This document shows, one piece after another, positions 32,978 through 44,131 of a DNA stretch of 64,000 nucleotides. The first letter of the stretch is position 1. Each line of letters begins with the position of its first letter. This DNA comes from Hordeum vulgare subsp. vulgare (lineage: Eukaryota > Streptophyta > Magnoliopsida > Poales > Poaceae): NCBI RefSeq assembly GCF_904849725.1, contig NC_058519.1:540648316-540712315 (forward strand). The letters run 5' to 3'. The notes below the pieces were generated by a model. It was not told the origin of the DNA. It made no database searches and saw only the letters and a list, made by a program, of their open reading frames with translations. The position numbers were made by a program, and so were the translations under genes.

Positions 32978-33054
32978 GTGAAGCGCCTTTGGTAAGTGGA
33001 ACTTGGTAAGGAAACATTCATATAGTGTGCTGAAATTTGTTGTCACTGGTCACT

Positions 33055-33953
33055 ATGGATACTAATCCTTTGAGGGGCTTGTTCGGGGTATCTTCACCTC
33101 AAACGGAAGCACAGAGAGTTGCTCCTACACCTGCTGCACCTACTGAAAATATTTTCTTTGAATTTCCTTCGGGTATGCTTGAGAAACTGCTGGCTAATCG
33201 TTTTACAGGAGATGGAACATCACATCCAGACTTGCATCTAATCTATGTAGATGAAGTTTGTGGTTTAGTTAAGCTTGCAGGTTTTCCTGAGGATGAGGTC
33301 AAGAAAAAGGTCCTTCCTTTATCTTTGAAGGATAAGGCGTTGACATGGTATAGGCTATGTGATGAGACTGGATCATAGGACTACAATTGGTTGAAATTGG
33401 AATTTCATCAAAAGTTTTATCCTATGCATTTAGTACATCATGATCAGAATTATATTTATTATTTTTGGCCTAATCACATAGAAAGCATTGCTCAATCTTG
33501 GGGGAGGCTTAAATCAATGCTATATTCATGCCCCAATCATGAGCTCTCGAGAGAAATTATCATTCAGGACTTCTATGCTCGGCTTTCTCATGATGATCGC
33601 ACCATGCTTCACACTTCTTGTACCGGTTCTTTAATGAAGAGAGATATTGACTTCAAATGGAATTTATTGGAGAGAATTAAACGCAACTCTGAAGATTGGG
33701 AGCTTGAAGAAGGTAAGGAGTCAGGTATGAATTTCACATTTGATTGCGTTAAATCCTTTGTTGAGACAAATAATTTTTGTGACTTTAGCGCTAAGTATGG
33801 ACTTGACTCTAAGATAGTAGCTTCATTATGTGAATCCTTTGCTGCCCATATTGATCTCCCCAACGAGAAGTGGTTTAAATATCATCCTCCGTTAGAAGTC
33901 AATGTAGTTAAACCCACTCCAGTGAAGAGAGAGTCATTGCCTATAATGATCCT
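33055..33953 (+). pseudogene. gag: Element X gag
   Basis: ATG 33055 follows the primer site by 77 bases and opens MDTNPLRGLFGVSSP. The gag domain includes KVLPLSLKDKALTWYRLCD and KLEFHQKFYPMHLVHHDQ, then SIAQSWGRLKSMLYSCPNH. A TAG at 33376-33378 sits where tryptophan is expected, and the same frame continues to about 33945, where a frameshift moves the protein into the protease frame. Gag would assemble particles. The first 106 codons recur at 54298-54615 without the TAG, because that copy ends before it. Confidence 0.82.
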
Positions 33954-35225
33954 GTGGTTCCCAGTGCTTACATTGAGAAACCGCCTTTCCCTGTTAGGAT
34001 AAAGGATTATTCTAAAGCTTCAACTGTGATACATAGAGGCTACATTAGAACACCTACACCCCCTGAGAAAATTAGAGTTGAACCTAGCATTTCTATTATC
34101 AAAGATCTTCTATCTGACAATGTTGAGGGACATAATATTCACTTATGTGAAGATGCTGCTAGAATTGCTAAACCTCACGTTAGAGACAAACATAGGCATG
34201 TTGTTGGCATGCGTGTGGTTTCTGTTAAGATAGGAGATCATTGTTATCATGGTTTATGTGACGTGGGTGCTAGTGTTAGTGCAATATCTCAATCCTTATA
34301 CGATGAAATCAAAGATGAGATTGCACCTGTTGAGATAGAACCTATTGATGTCACTATTCAACTTGCCAATAGAGATACTATCTGCCCTCTGGGAATTGTT
34401 AGGGATGTTGAAGTCTTGTGTGGTAAAACGAAGTATGCTGCTGATTTCCTCATTGTTGCTACCGCACAAGATAGCTTTTGTCCCATCATATTTGGCAAAC
34501 CCTTCCTCAATACCGTCAATGCTCATATTGATTGTGAGAAGTAAACTGTCACTGTTGGCTTTGAAGGTGTGTCACATGAGTTCTATTTCTCCAAGTTTGG
34601 TAGACAACCTCATGGAAAAGAGTTTCCTAGTAGGGATGAAACTATTGCCTTAGCTTCTATTGCCGTGCCTCCTACTGATCCTTTAGAGCAATACTTTCTT
34701 GAGCATGAAAATGATATGCATATGGATGAAAGGCATGAGATAGATAGAGTTGTCTTAGAAAAATATCCTATCCTTAAGAATAACTTTCCTGTTGAACTGC
34801 TTGGGGATCCACCCCCACCAAAGGGTGATCCTGTGTTCGAGCTTAAACAGTTGCCTCAGACTCTTAAGTATGCCAATCTAGATGAAAAAGAGATATACCC
34901 TGTTATTATTAGTGTTGGCCTCTCGGAGCATGAAGAAAATAAGTTACTAAAAACTCTGAGGAAGCACCGTGCTGCTATCAGATATACTCTTGATGATCTT
35001 AAGGGCATTAGTCCTACTCTATGCCAGCACAAGATTAAAACCGATCCTGATTTCAAACCAGCTGCTGATCATCAAAGGAGATTGAATCCTAAGATGAAAG
35101 AAGTAGTAAGAAAAGAAATACTAAAGCTCCTGGAAGCAGGTATTATCTATCCTGTTGCTCATAGCGATTGGGTGAGTCCGGTGCATTGCGTTCCTAAGAT
35201 GGGAGGCATTATCATTGTCCCTAAT
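33954..35225 (+). pseudogene. pol: Element X protease and N-terminal reverse transcriptase
   Basis: The protease active site is CDVGASVSAISQSLYDEI (near 34258-34310) and its flap is PIIFGKPFLNT (near 34482-34514), both close to consensus. A TAA at 34542-34544 interrupts the frame, which then continues through the acidic linker DPLEQYFLEHENDM to the RT N-terminus: RRLNPKMKEVVRKEILKLLE and SDWVSPVHCVPKMGG. The gene is cut at 35225 by element D and resumes at 48634 with NDKDELTPQRIITGYRMVID. The join is exact when D and one TSD copy are removed, in the sense that the two sides are colinear parts of the same RT. Confidence 0.85.
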
Positions 35226-35710
35226 TGTCGTGGTTTTGTCACGGCAGATGTCCTCGTGAAAGGACTTAATACTAGAGCCATCGCACCTTGGTGGCGACTC
35301 AAAGGGCTTAAGCGGGAGAGACACGACGATTTACCCAGGTTCGGCCCCTCGAGAGGAGGTAATAGCCTACGTCCTGCTTTTGTGTGTATTGATGTGGATT
35401 CGATTACAAGGGGGCGTAATTCGCCAAACCTAGCACTCGATGATTTCTAACCTACCCTGTGTCCCCCGGGACTCACCTTTATATACTGGTCGATTCCCTA
35501 GGGTTTACAAGGATTCTTTCCTTCCTACAACTCGTGCCCCCTGCGATCTCTAAGTCGCCATCTTCCGAAGCTTGGAGACCTTCCAAGAGCTATAACCGTC
35601 ATACGACCTTGATTCGGCCAAAACGAGGCCCAACTAAATGTTTGGGTGAATCGCCCAATGGATAACCCGGCCAAACTGGGGCGGGTCATCCACAGGTAAT
35701 ATCCCCAACA
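35226..35710 (-). repeat. Element D 3' LTR
   Basis: Partner of 48143-48628. On the minus strand it begins TGTTGGGGATATTACC and ends AAACCACGACA. It lies downstream of the polypurine tract. Confidence 0.92.
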
Positions 35711-35726
35711 TTAGGCCCCAAATTGG
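35711..35726 (-). promoter_or_regulatory. Element D polypurine tract
   Basis: On the minus strand CCAATTTGGGGCCTAA lies directly before the TGTTGGGG start of the LTR. It is less purine-pure than usual but is in the only correct position. Confidence 0.6.
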
Positions 35727-36907
35727 CTTGAAATTTTCTTTTTTCATGCCAATACCTCTGCTCCATTGAAGGCGATTCATCCCTCATTTTTCTTCATATG
35801 TCAGAAATTGTACACCCGCCATTGGGCACTGAAAATTCTTTAAGTCGCCAAACCATTACTGATTAGCCTCTTCTTATTCCTCAATTTTCGGGAAGACAGT
35901 CACAACCCCAACGGATCTTTAGCTCATTGTTATCCTGAAATCTTCGGTACGTATTTATAGTGAATCTTTTTATCCCCCGGCAGTTCCCGCTCACGGCGCC
36001 TGGATTCCATCACCTGCTTTGATAAATAGGCCAGGGGGGGACAGAACTGGCACTTCCCACCTACCAGTCCCGTCACCTTCCTCCCCACCTGCGCAGCGAG
36101 AAAATCTCATCGCCCCCGAGGAATCCGCCGCCGACCGTGCTTTCGTCCTTCACGCGAGGAGCTTCGGTGCCGCCTGTAGGCTTTCACCGTCATCTAGTCT
36201 CGTGCCGCAACCAACACATCAGCCGTCGTCGTCGTCGACTCCATCGCCGTCGACCATCTCGCCATTCACCACGAACTCTGCCGCCGCCGAAGACCTCTTC
36301 GCTCGACGGGACGCCCGCGCTTCTTCAACAAACTCCATCACCGTCGGCTCCTTCTACCCGAAAGCATCAGGTTAGGCCTCCGCCCATTTTTAGGAGTAGA
36401 TTCAATCTCTGCTTGAAACTCCAGCCATTGCCATGTTCTTGATGTTCCTTGCATACAGGCACCGCCTACTCTGAACAGATCAACATGAATGTCGATAGAA
36501 TAGCTAATGTTGCGAATACCTTTACTCATCCGCCTTTACTTGTGAATCTTTGAAAATAATGTTTTCACCAAGCGAAGGACGTCATCTGATAATAAACTGT
36601 TGCGTCCAGTCATTTTTCTTAGGTTTTCTCGTCCGCCTAGTAGATCCATTCTTTACTTACTGTTTGCAAAAAGTTGTTTATAGTCTTCATACCCTGATAC
36701 TTCAAACGAACGCCTTTACCATCTTTAGAACGTAGCCCTTGTGAATAGCCACACTCCATAAATCGCCATAGTAACCCAACTCGGCCCTTTGATCTGGCGG
36801 GTCAAACCCTTCCCTTAATCAAAGTACTCGGCGATTTAAATGAACTGATTTCATCCCATACAGTAGATGTTCAAGGCATGTAATTTCATACTTTACTTAT
36901 TTGTAGC
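35727..36907 (+). promoter_or_regulatory. Promoter and 5' leader of the antisense gene in element D
   Basis: The region reads as promoter and leader for the gene starting at 36908. A TATA-like TGATAAATA lies at 36020-36028. A GC-rich, Ser/Pro-coding leader follows (36050-36370), and a likely leader intron runs from GTTAGG at 36371 to TTTGTAG at 36906, one base before the start codon. The open frames in the leader have no recognisable motif and are not annotated as genes. Splice sites were judged by eye. Confidence 0.5.
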
Positions 36908-39900
36908 ATGGGCGCCGTCTTCAAAAGTGACTGGCTTCCTACCAAGGTCGATGACACCATATTAGCCGATTATGTGAAAACGGGTAGCTTGGATCCTCAG
37001 GATGTTATTGGTTGGCGCACCGGTTTCGGAGAAGATCTCCCTAACCCCAAAGAAGGGGAAATAGTCGTTTTTGTTGAACACCTGGAGCGAGGGTTTAAGC
37101 CGCCCGGATCAAAGTGTCTTAGGGACGCCATGACTTTCATGAACGTCCGCCTCCAGGATTTGGGACCCAATTCCATAAGTAACATTTGCCAATTCCAAGT
37201 TTTCTGTGAGGCTTATCTGCGGATTGAGCCCTCTATTCCTTTATTCTGGCATTTTTTCCATCTGAATCGCCAAACGGAATTCCACAACGGCCCCAGCTTG
37301 GAACTCGGCGGCGTCAATGTCCAACACCGCAGAGATAGCCCATTCCCCTCACTCGCCATGCCTAGCCATCCCAAAGGTTGGGGCAAGTCTTGGTTTTACT
37401 GTCAGGAGACATCTCCTGCAGGCGAAAGCAAGATTCTGGGCTACAGGCCAACTCGCCTTCCGACCAACTTCAAGCTTCCAGACAAGCTCATCGAGGAGGA
37501 AGAATCGGAATTCATCCTGGTACTGTCTGAATTAAGATCCTTGACGAACAACGGCCTTACTGGGGTCGACCTAATCCGCTGTTCGGTCGAATGGCGTATC
37601 CTCCCTTTGAGCCGCCGGGACGGTCTGATGTGTGAATTTGATGGCACCCTGGATCATCTTCAATGTTATTTCCATACGGCTTTAACAGAAAAGGACATTG
37701 TTACCATTATCAAAAAGTTGACTGGCTAGCCTGCGGGAAAATGCGGCCAAATCGGCCTCAAGCCTTTCTGCAAAATTAACCCGGCGCCCAAGGTGAACAA
37801 ACCTAACCCGCCTTTGTTCTTTACTCTTTATGCTTCATTTGTATTGTGGTTTCGTAACATATGCCATTTCAGAAAGGCGATAAGTTCTGGTCCAGGAAGC
37901 CCAAAAGGCCAGCCATGAAAAATATTAGGCCGCCCTCAAAGAAAACCAAGGGTAAGGGCAAATATGTTGCGGCTGAGCCATCCGAAGTTGATGAATCTCA
38001 AGTCGGCGATGCACTTTCGGAGGTAAAAATTCGTCCTCTTTTCACTCTCCATCCATTACTGTTAACCTTTGTATTTATATCTCTCCCTCTCCTTGTAATA
38101 GAATGAAGACAACGAAAGCCAGGAGGACTCTGTTGAGGTAATTTCTGTTTCCTCCGATTCATCTCCTTCTCCACCTAAGCCGGCCAGGCGAATTTGTGGG
38201 AAAGTTCCCTTCTCACATCCAAATGCTTGTTTGGACCCAAATTTTCCTACTGAAGAAAGCACAACATACCTCAAATCGGAAAACACGAAGTCACTCCGGC
38301 GATCTGGCATCCGGCTTACCAGCAACGAGCAAAAGGAAACCAAACGAGGTACTTTATGAATAACAATTCTTCATGTCTCTTTGGATCACGCTTGTAACCT
38401 GCCTGTATTATTGACATATAATTCTTGCAGAATTCTCCTCCCACATCTGGCGACTCAGTGATGTCGACACTTCCACCAATGATTCGAGTTCCAGGGTAAG
38501 TCTTTTGATAACCTCGCTTTGAATCTTGAGAGTAATGAACTTTCAGTTCCTTAATGTGCTTATTCCCTCTTTTTTAGAGCACAAGCCAAGAAAAGGAAAA
38601 CCAGTGGATCAACTCCTGTAGCAACTTCAGAACCCATTAAAGAATCAACTCCGATTCAAGACAACCCGGATCAAACTGAGCCTGAAAATCAAATGGATCT
38701 TCCTGAGTCGCCGAAGGAAACAATGGATACCCCTAAGCCGCCAAGTCCATTGATGACAATAGAAGACCGAGATGCTGTGGTTATTACTGGTACCGGCTTT
38801 TCTAAGCCGGCGGCAACATTTTTGTCCAAACATGTAGCATCCTCCTCTCAAGCCATTCCCGAGTCTGAGCTCTCCAAAGCGAAGCTTTCCGAATATGAAA
38901 ATCTGGAGTTTAAGGAACTCTGTTCTGGCTTTGCAAGTCGCCTGGAGGCGAGCTATGAGATGGAGAAAAGCCTGCTGCGGATGTTAAAAAATAAACATGA
39001 GGTAAGTTTTGTTATACTATATTATTCCCATTAACCCCCAAGGGCCGGGCCATCAGTAAAAAGATGAGCCGGGTCTTGAAATTTGTTAGAAAAACTTTGC
39101 GACCAGTAACCCCCAAGGGCCGGGTCATCAGTAAAAAGATGAGTCGGGTCTTGAAAAATTTAGAAAAACTTTGCGACCAGTAACCCCCAAGGGCTGGGTC
39201 ATCAGTAAAAAGATGAGCCGGGTCTTGAAAAATTTAGAAAAAACTTTGCGACCAGTAACCCCCAAGGGCCGGGTCATCAGTAAAAAGATGAGCCGAGTCT
39301 TGAAAATTTTAGAAAAACTTTACGACCAATAACCCCCAAGGGTCGGGTCATCAGTAAAAAGATGAGCCGGGTCTTGAAAAATTTAGAGAAAACTTTGCGA
39401 CCAGTAACCCCCAAGGGCCGGGTCATCAGTAAAAAGATGAGCCGGGTCTTGAAAAATTTAGAAAAAACTTTGCGACCAGTAACCCCCAAGGGCCGGGTCA
39501 TCAGTAAAAAGATGAGCCGGGTCTTGATTTTGTATAATTTCATCTGAAAAAATTATACATTAGCCCCCAAGTGTCAGGGATATTGCTTGCAGTAGTTCTG
39601 AGACTTGCCCTTATTTTGTACTTTCAACAGGAAACTCTTGCTCAGACCGAATCGGCGCTGGGCGATTTAAAGAAAAACTTATCTGGTCAACAAGACGCCC
39701 GAGCTAAGTCGGAGGAGAAATGTCAATTGGCCTTGGCCGAACAGGAGAATCTCAAGGCCGAGTTGAAAAGAGCTCAGGCTGACCAAGATGCCGCCGTGAA
39801 AAGAGCAGAGAAGGCTGAAGCCAGGCTGGCCACTGTACAACAGGAACTGTCCGGCTTGAAGCGTCATATCTCCAACATGACGCAAGCCGTCTTCGGTAAG

Positions 39901-40590
39901 CTTACTTAAACTTTTGATCTCCTCTATTTTTTAAATAAGTCTTATCATAAGTCGCTGATCATCATGATTCCTTGCTCAGGTCCAAGAGCCGCCAACCTTC
40001 AAGAAGACTGCGTGCTGATGCTGAAGGCGATTTACACGCTGACAGAGCAATTGTACACAGGCAGTGTCTTGACTGTTAAAGTTGTGATGGGTGCCAAAGA
40101 ACCTATAACTTCCATAAAGAAGGTTCTTGGCTGCTTATCCACACTTCCCCCTCAGATTGGCGAGTTAACTTGGTCAGCCGCCCGAAAGGGTGTTCTGACT
40201 GCCCTGAGTCGCTGCTTGGCGTATGCTCCAGAAATCAACCTGGAAGAGGTAGCAGCAGGCTTTCCTCAGCTTAAAGACGATGGGTCAGAATTTGTTGAAG
40301 AGGACTATCAACGTGTCGTCAAGGACTCCCGGCTGGCAGCAACCCAACTCGCAGCAAGCCTTGATTTATCAAAGTATCAGGCGGCTTATGATAGCAAAAA
40401 CAAGAAGGTCAACCCGCCAACCTTTGAGACGACTAGTCTAACTCCTCGGCAACCCAAGAACCCTTTCGACTTGGAAGCACACCTGGCATCAATCTTGACT
40501 GATGAAGATGACTTCGCAGCCTTAGCTAAGTGCATGGGGGTTACTGGGCGACTTGCAAATCGAAGTCGGCCAAAGCTCACATCAGGATGA
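36908..40590 (+). pseudogene. Antisense spliced gene of element D (putative gypsy-type transposon family)
   Basis: Seven exons with GT-AG borders join in consistent phase: 36908-37792, 37873-38022, 38102-38348, 38431-38495, 38578-39001, 39631-39895 and 39980-40590. Exon 1 encodes the domain that Pfam calls Transposase_28, with LQDLGPNSISNICQFQVFCE and PSIPLFWHFFHLNRQ. Exons 2-5 are basic and Ser/Pro-rich, with a nuclear-signal-like KKRK at 38590. Exon 6 encodes a long coiled coil (ETLAQTESALGDLKKNL onward). Exon 7 is a helical C-terminus ending at TGA 40588. Two defects are visible: TAG at 37727-37729 inside exon 1, with conserved-looking text after it (KPFCKINPAPK), and a phase mismatch at the exon 4/5 junction. 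Function is unknown. It is transcribed opposite to gag-pol. Confidence 0.75.
39032..39530 (+). repeat. 74-75-bp minisatellite in intron 5 of the antisense gene
   Basis: Seven near-identical units begin at 39032, 39107, 39181, 39256, 39330, 39405 and 39480, each starting TAACCCCCAAGGGCCGGGTC. Six are full length and the last is cut at 39530. The array lies wholly between the donor at 39002 and the acceptor at 39630. It creates open frames on both strands that are not genes. Confidence 0.92.
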
Positions 40591-40923
40591 TCCTAAGGCG
40601 CCAGCAAAATAAACTTTATTCATTTTGGCCTGAGAGCCATGTAATAGGTCTTTTTCCATAAGTCAGTACTGTTTTGGTGATACCCTTTGCAAGAATCTTT
40701 ATATCGTCCTTAAGGCGATTAGAAATATTTGACCCGCCTTTATAAGAATCTTTTATGATGCTTAATTTGCCACGGGTGAAACAATTCTGATCATCCTCCT
40801 GACTTAAGCTTTGAAAATAGCATATGTGAAATCAAACAAATGATAAATATTTTCAATAGGTGTCAGAAAGAAAGGCTTAAAAACCCTCAAGGCTATGCCA
40901 CGAAGAAAAAATAGCAACAGCAA
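40591..40923 (+). other. 3' trailer of the antisense gene
   Basis: AT-rich non-coding sequence after TGA 40588-40590. It includes AATAAACTTTATTC near 40607, a possible polyadenylation signal. No gene is supported. Confidence 0.5.
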
Positions 40924-41738
40924 TTTCGTCGGCTCATAAGGTCGCGACAGGATGATGCCAGTCAGAAAGCTCGTGCACACACCCTAAATGCAGGTTTCGT
41001 CGGCTCATAAGGTCGCGACAGGATGAGGCGAGTCAAAAAGCTCATGCACACACCCTAAATGCAGGTTTCATCGGCTCATAAGGTCGCGACAGGATGAGGC
41101 GAGTCAGAAAGCTCAAGCACACACCCTAAATGCAGGTTTCGTCAGCTCATAAGGTCGCGACAGGATGAGGCGAGTCAGAAAGCTCAAGCACACACCCTAA
41201 ATGCAGGTTTTGTCGGCTCATAAGGTCGCGACAGGATGAGGCGAGTCAGAAAGCTCAAGCACACACCCTAAATGCAGGTTTCGTCGGCTCATAAGGTCGC
41301 GACAGGATGACGCGAGTCAGAAAGCTCAAGCACACACCCTAAATGCAGGTTTCGTCGGCTCATAAGGTCGCGACAGGATGAGGCGAGTCAGAAAGCTCGA
41401 GCACACACCCTAAATGCAGGTTTTGTCGGCTCATAAGGTCGCGACAGGATGAGGCGAGTCAGAAAGCTCGAGCACACACCCTAAATGCTGGTTTCGTCGG
41501 CTCATAAGGTCGCGACAGGACGAGGCGAGTTAGAAAGCTCGAGCACACACCCTAAATGCAAGTTTCGTCGGCTCATAAGGTCGCGGCAGGATGAGGCGAC
41601 TCAGAAAGCTCGAGCACACACCCTAAATGCAGGTTTCGTCGGCTCATAAGGTCGCGACAGGATGAGGCGAGTCAGAAAACTCGAGCACACACCCTAAATG
41701 CATGATTCTGTCAGCTCATAAGGTCGCAACAGGATGAC
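40924..41738. repeat. 71-bp tandem array, about 11-12 copies
   Basis: Units repeat every 71 bases (for example starts at 40996, 41067, 41138). Each contains TCGGCTCATAAGGTCGCGAC with the 8-base palindrome GTCGCGAC, then GATGAGGCGAGTCAGAAAGC and CACACACCCTAAATGC. Copies differ at a few positions, and the first and last are the most divergent. The array lies between the 3' end of the antisense gene and the 3' end of pol, where the two transcription units converge. Confidence 0.93.
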
Positions 41739-41841
41739 ACAATTGCTGTGTAACGAAGAAGCCCCCAAGCCAGGGAGTATTTTTAACTTTATTACTTCAT
41801 AATGAAATTTGAAAAACTTACAAAGTGTAGAGCTTAAGAGC

Positions 41842-43250
41842 TCAAGTGTAATAAGGCCGCAGATGGGCAATATTCCATGGGCGAGTTGACTCAGCCTCCG
41901 TGGTTGGCCGATTAGGCCGGAGATCCACCAAATAATAAGAGCCATTATGGAGATTCTTGCTGATGATGAACGGCCCTTCCCAAGGTGGTGACAGCTTGTG
42001 CATGCCGACTCGATCTTGTATCAACCGAAGAACCAAGTCGCCTTCCTGAAAGGTCCGACTCTTAACCCGACGACTATGGTAACGCCGCAGATCCTGCTCG
42101 TAGATAGCCGAACGAGCCACAGCCAGGTCACGCGCCTCCTCTAAGGCGTCCAAAGAGTCTTCACGCGCCAGCTCATTGTCTTGTTCCACATATGCGGCGA
42201 CTCTAAGTGAGTCATGCCTTATGTCAGTAGGGAGAACAGCCTCTGCTCCGTAGACCAGAAAGAAAGGGGTGAAACCCGTGGATCGGTTCGGGGTGGTCCA
42301 AATACTCCACAACACCGAAGGTAATTCTTCAACCCAACATCCTGGGGTTTTTTCCAGGGGAACCATGAGTCGGGGCTTAATCCCCCGCAAAACCTCCTGA
42401 TTCGCCCTCTCTGCCTGCCCATTAGACTGTGGGTGAGCGACTACAGAAACATCAAGTCGGATATGTTCTCGACGACAAAACTCCTGCATTGCCCCTTGGG
42501 ACAAGTTAGTACCATTATCAGTAATGATACTATGTGGATATCCAAACCGGAAAATCATGCTTTTCAAGAATTTGACCGCATCGCAAGCTCCAACAGGTTC
42601 CGCCTCAACCCACTTGGTGAACTTGTCAACCGCCACCAACAGGTGGGTCTTCTTGTTAGAGGACATTTTAAAGGGGCCGACCATGTCCAGCCCCCAGACT
42701 GCAAAAGGCCAAGTAATGGGAATCATTCTTAATTCTTGAGCCGGCACATGAGCCTGCCTCCCATAACGCTGGCACCCTTCGCACCGACGAACTATATCCT
42801 CTGCATCTGCATGAGCCGTCAGCCAAAAGAAACCATGACGGAAAGCCTTCGATACCAAAGAACGTGACCCGACATGATGCCCACAATCTCCGGAATGAAT
42901 GTCATTTAATATTATGCATCCTTCTTTGGAGGAAACACATCGCTGAAAAACTCCAGAGGCGCTCCGTTTATATAACTCGCCATTGATGATGACCATGGAT
43001 TTGCTGCGCCGAACGATTTGGCGAGCCAAAACTTCGTCGGCCGGTAACTCGCCCCGAGAGAGATAAGCCAGATAAGGGAGAACCCAATCCGGAGTGACAT
43101 GGAGAGCCGCCACGAGCTGAGACTCAGGATCCGGTATCGCCAATTCCTCCTCTGATGGTAAAATCACGGATGGTTTATGTAAGATATCCAAAAAAAACAT
43201 TAGGAGGGACCGGATTTCTCTGGGAGCCAAGTCATGAGAGGGCGTCAGCT
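41842..43250 (-). pseudogene. pol: Element D integrase
   Basis: On the minus strand the protein contains the zinc-binding HHCC region (DCGHHVGSRSLVSKAFRHGF, then CEGCQRYG). The catalytic core follows: WGLDMVGPF with the first Asp, IITDNGTNLSQGA with the second, and HPQSNGQAERANQEVLRG with the Glu. The C-terminus (VGMHKLSPPWEGPFIISKNL) has the GPF module and no chromodomain, as expected for the Tat lineage. It ends PWNIAHLRPYYT with a stop at 41842-41844. This is the best-preserved catalytic domain of the element, with all DDE residues in place, but upstream frameshifts disconnect it. Confidence 0.85.
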
Positions 43251-44131
43251 GCTTCGTTGAGGCGCCGATCAATATGGTCCACCTGATAGCCATGAAAATG
43301 ACCCGCCACATCAGACACTGCCCGCCTGTAGGCCGCCATCGTAGGGTCCCAAGAATCCCAGGTACCCGAAACTTGCTATGCCACCAAATCAGAGTCGCCA
43401 AAACATCTGACCCATGTTAGATTCATCTCCTTGGCGAGTCGCAAGCCGTGAAGCAGAGCTTCGTATTCCGCTGCATTGTTAGTGCACGGAAACATGAGTC
43501 GGAGGACGTAACAGAACTTATCTCCTTGAGGGGATACCAACACCACACCTGCCCCCGAGCCTTCTAGCTGCCTAGACCCATCAAAATAAATAGTCCAGTA
43601 AGTGCGATCGGGCCGGTCCTCCGGAGCCTGTAACTCCGTCCAGTCGTTGACAAAATCAACTAATGCTTGGGACTTGATGGCAGTGCCGGGAGTATACTGT
43701 ATGTGATGGGGCCCAAGTTTTATCGCCCACTTGGCGATTCGCCCTGTTGCCTCCCGATTTTGGATGATGTACCCAAGGGGGGCAGAGCTTACCACTGTGA
43801 TAGGGTGTTCTTGGAAATAATGCTTAAGTTTTCGACTCGCCATAAACACCCCATACACCAATTTCTGCCAGTGTGGGTACCGCTGCTTGGAAAGAGTTAG
43901 CACCTCGCTGACAAAATATACCGGGCATTGCACTGGGTATTCCTTCCCTTCCTCTTTTCTCTCAACGACCACTGCCACACTTACTGCTTTGGAATTTGCC
44001 GCGATATACGGAAGCATGGGCTCTTTTTTAGTCGGGGCGGCCAGGACTGGCGGGTTGACTAATTGGCGCTTCAGGGCTTCGAGCGCCTCGTCTGCCTTGT
44101 TTGTCCAAACAAATCGATCAGATTTCCTCAA
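43210..44131 (-). pseudogene. pol: Element D RNase H and archaeal-type second RNase H
   Basis: The first half (from 44131, minus) holds the ordinary RNase H connection: FVWTNKADEALEALKRQLVN, AAPTKKEPMLPYIAANSKAV and WQKLVYGVFMASRKLKHYFQ. The second half, TYWTIYFDGSRQLEGSGAG with NNAAEYEALLHGLRLAKEMN and GDSDLV, is a second RNase H of the kind that marks Tat-lineage elements. The last part crosses into other frames near 43376 before integrase. A one-base shift also separates it from the RT at about 44130. RNase H removes the RNA strand after cDNA synthesis; the second copy is thought to add or replace that activity. Confidence 0.8.

Noticed and set aside
36019..36442. Two overlapping Pro/Ser/Arg-rich frames of 118 and 101 codons
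   Set aside because: They lie in the leader of the antisense gene between a TATA-like site and a probable leader intron, without conserved motifs.
39277..39543. Open frames on both strands with repeated peptides
   Set aside because: They are translations of the 74-75-bp minisatellite, whose unit length keeps frames open; the region is an intron of the antisense gene.
40924..41738. Regular direct repeats that might suggest a CRISPR array
   Set aside because: Repeats are contiguous 71-bp units with no unique spacers, in a plant retroelement with no cas genes.
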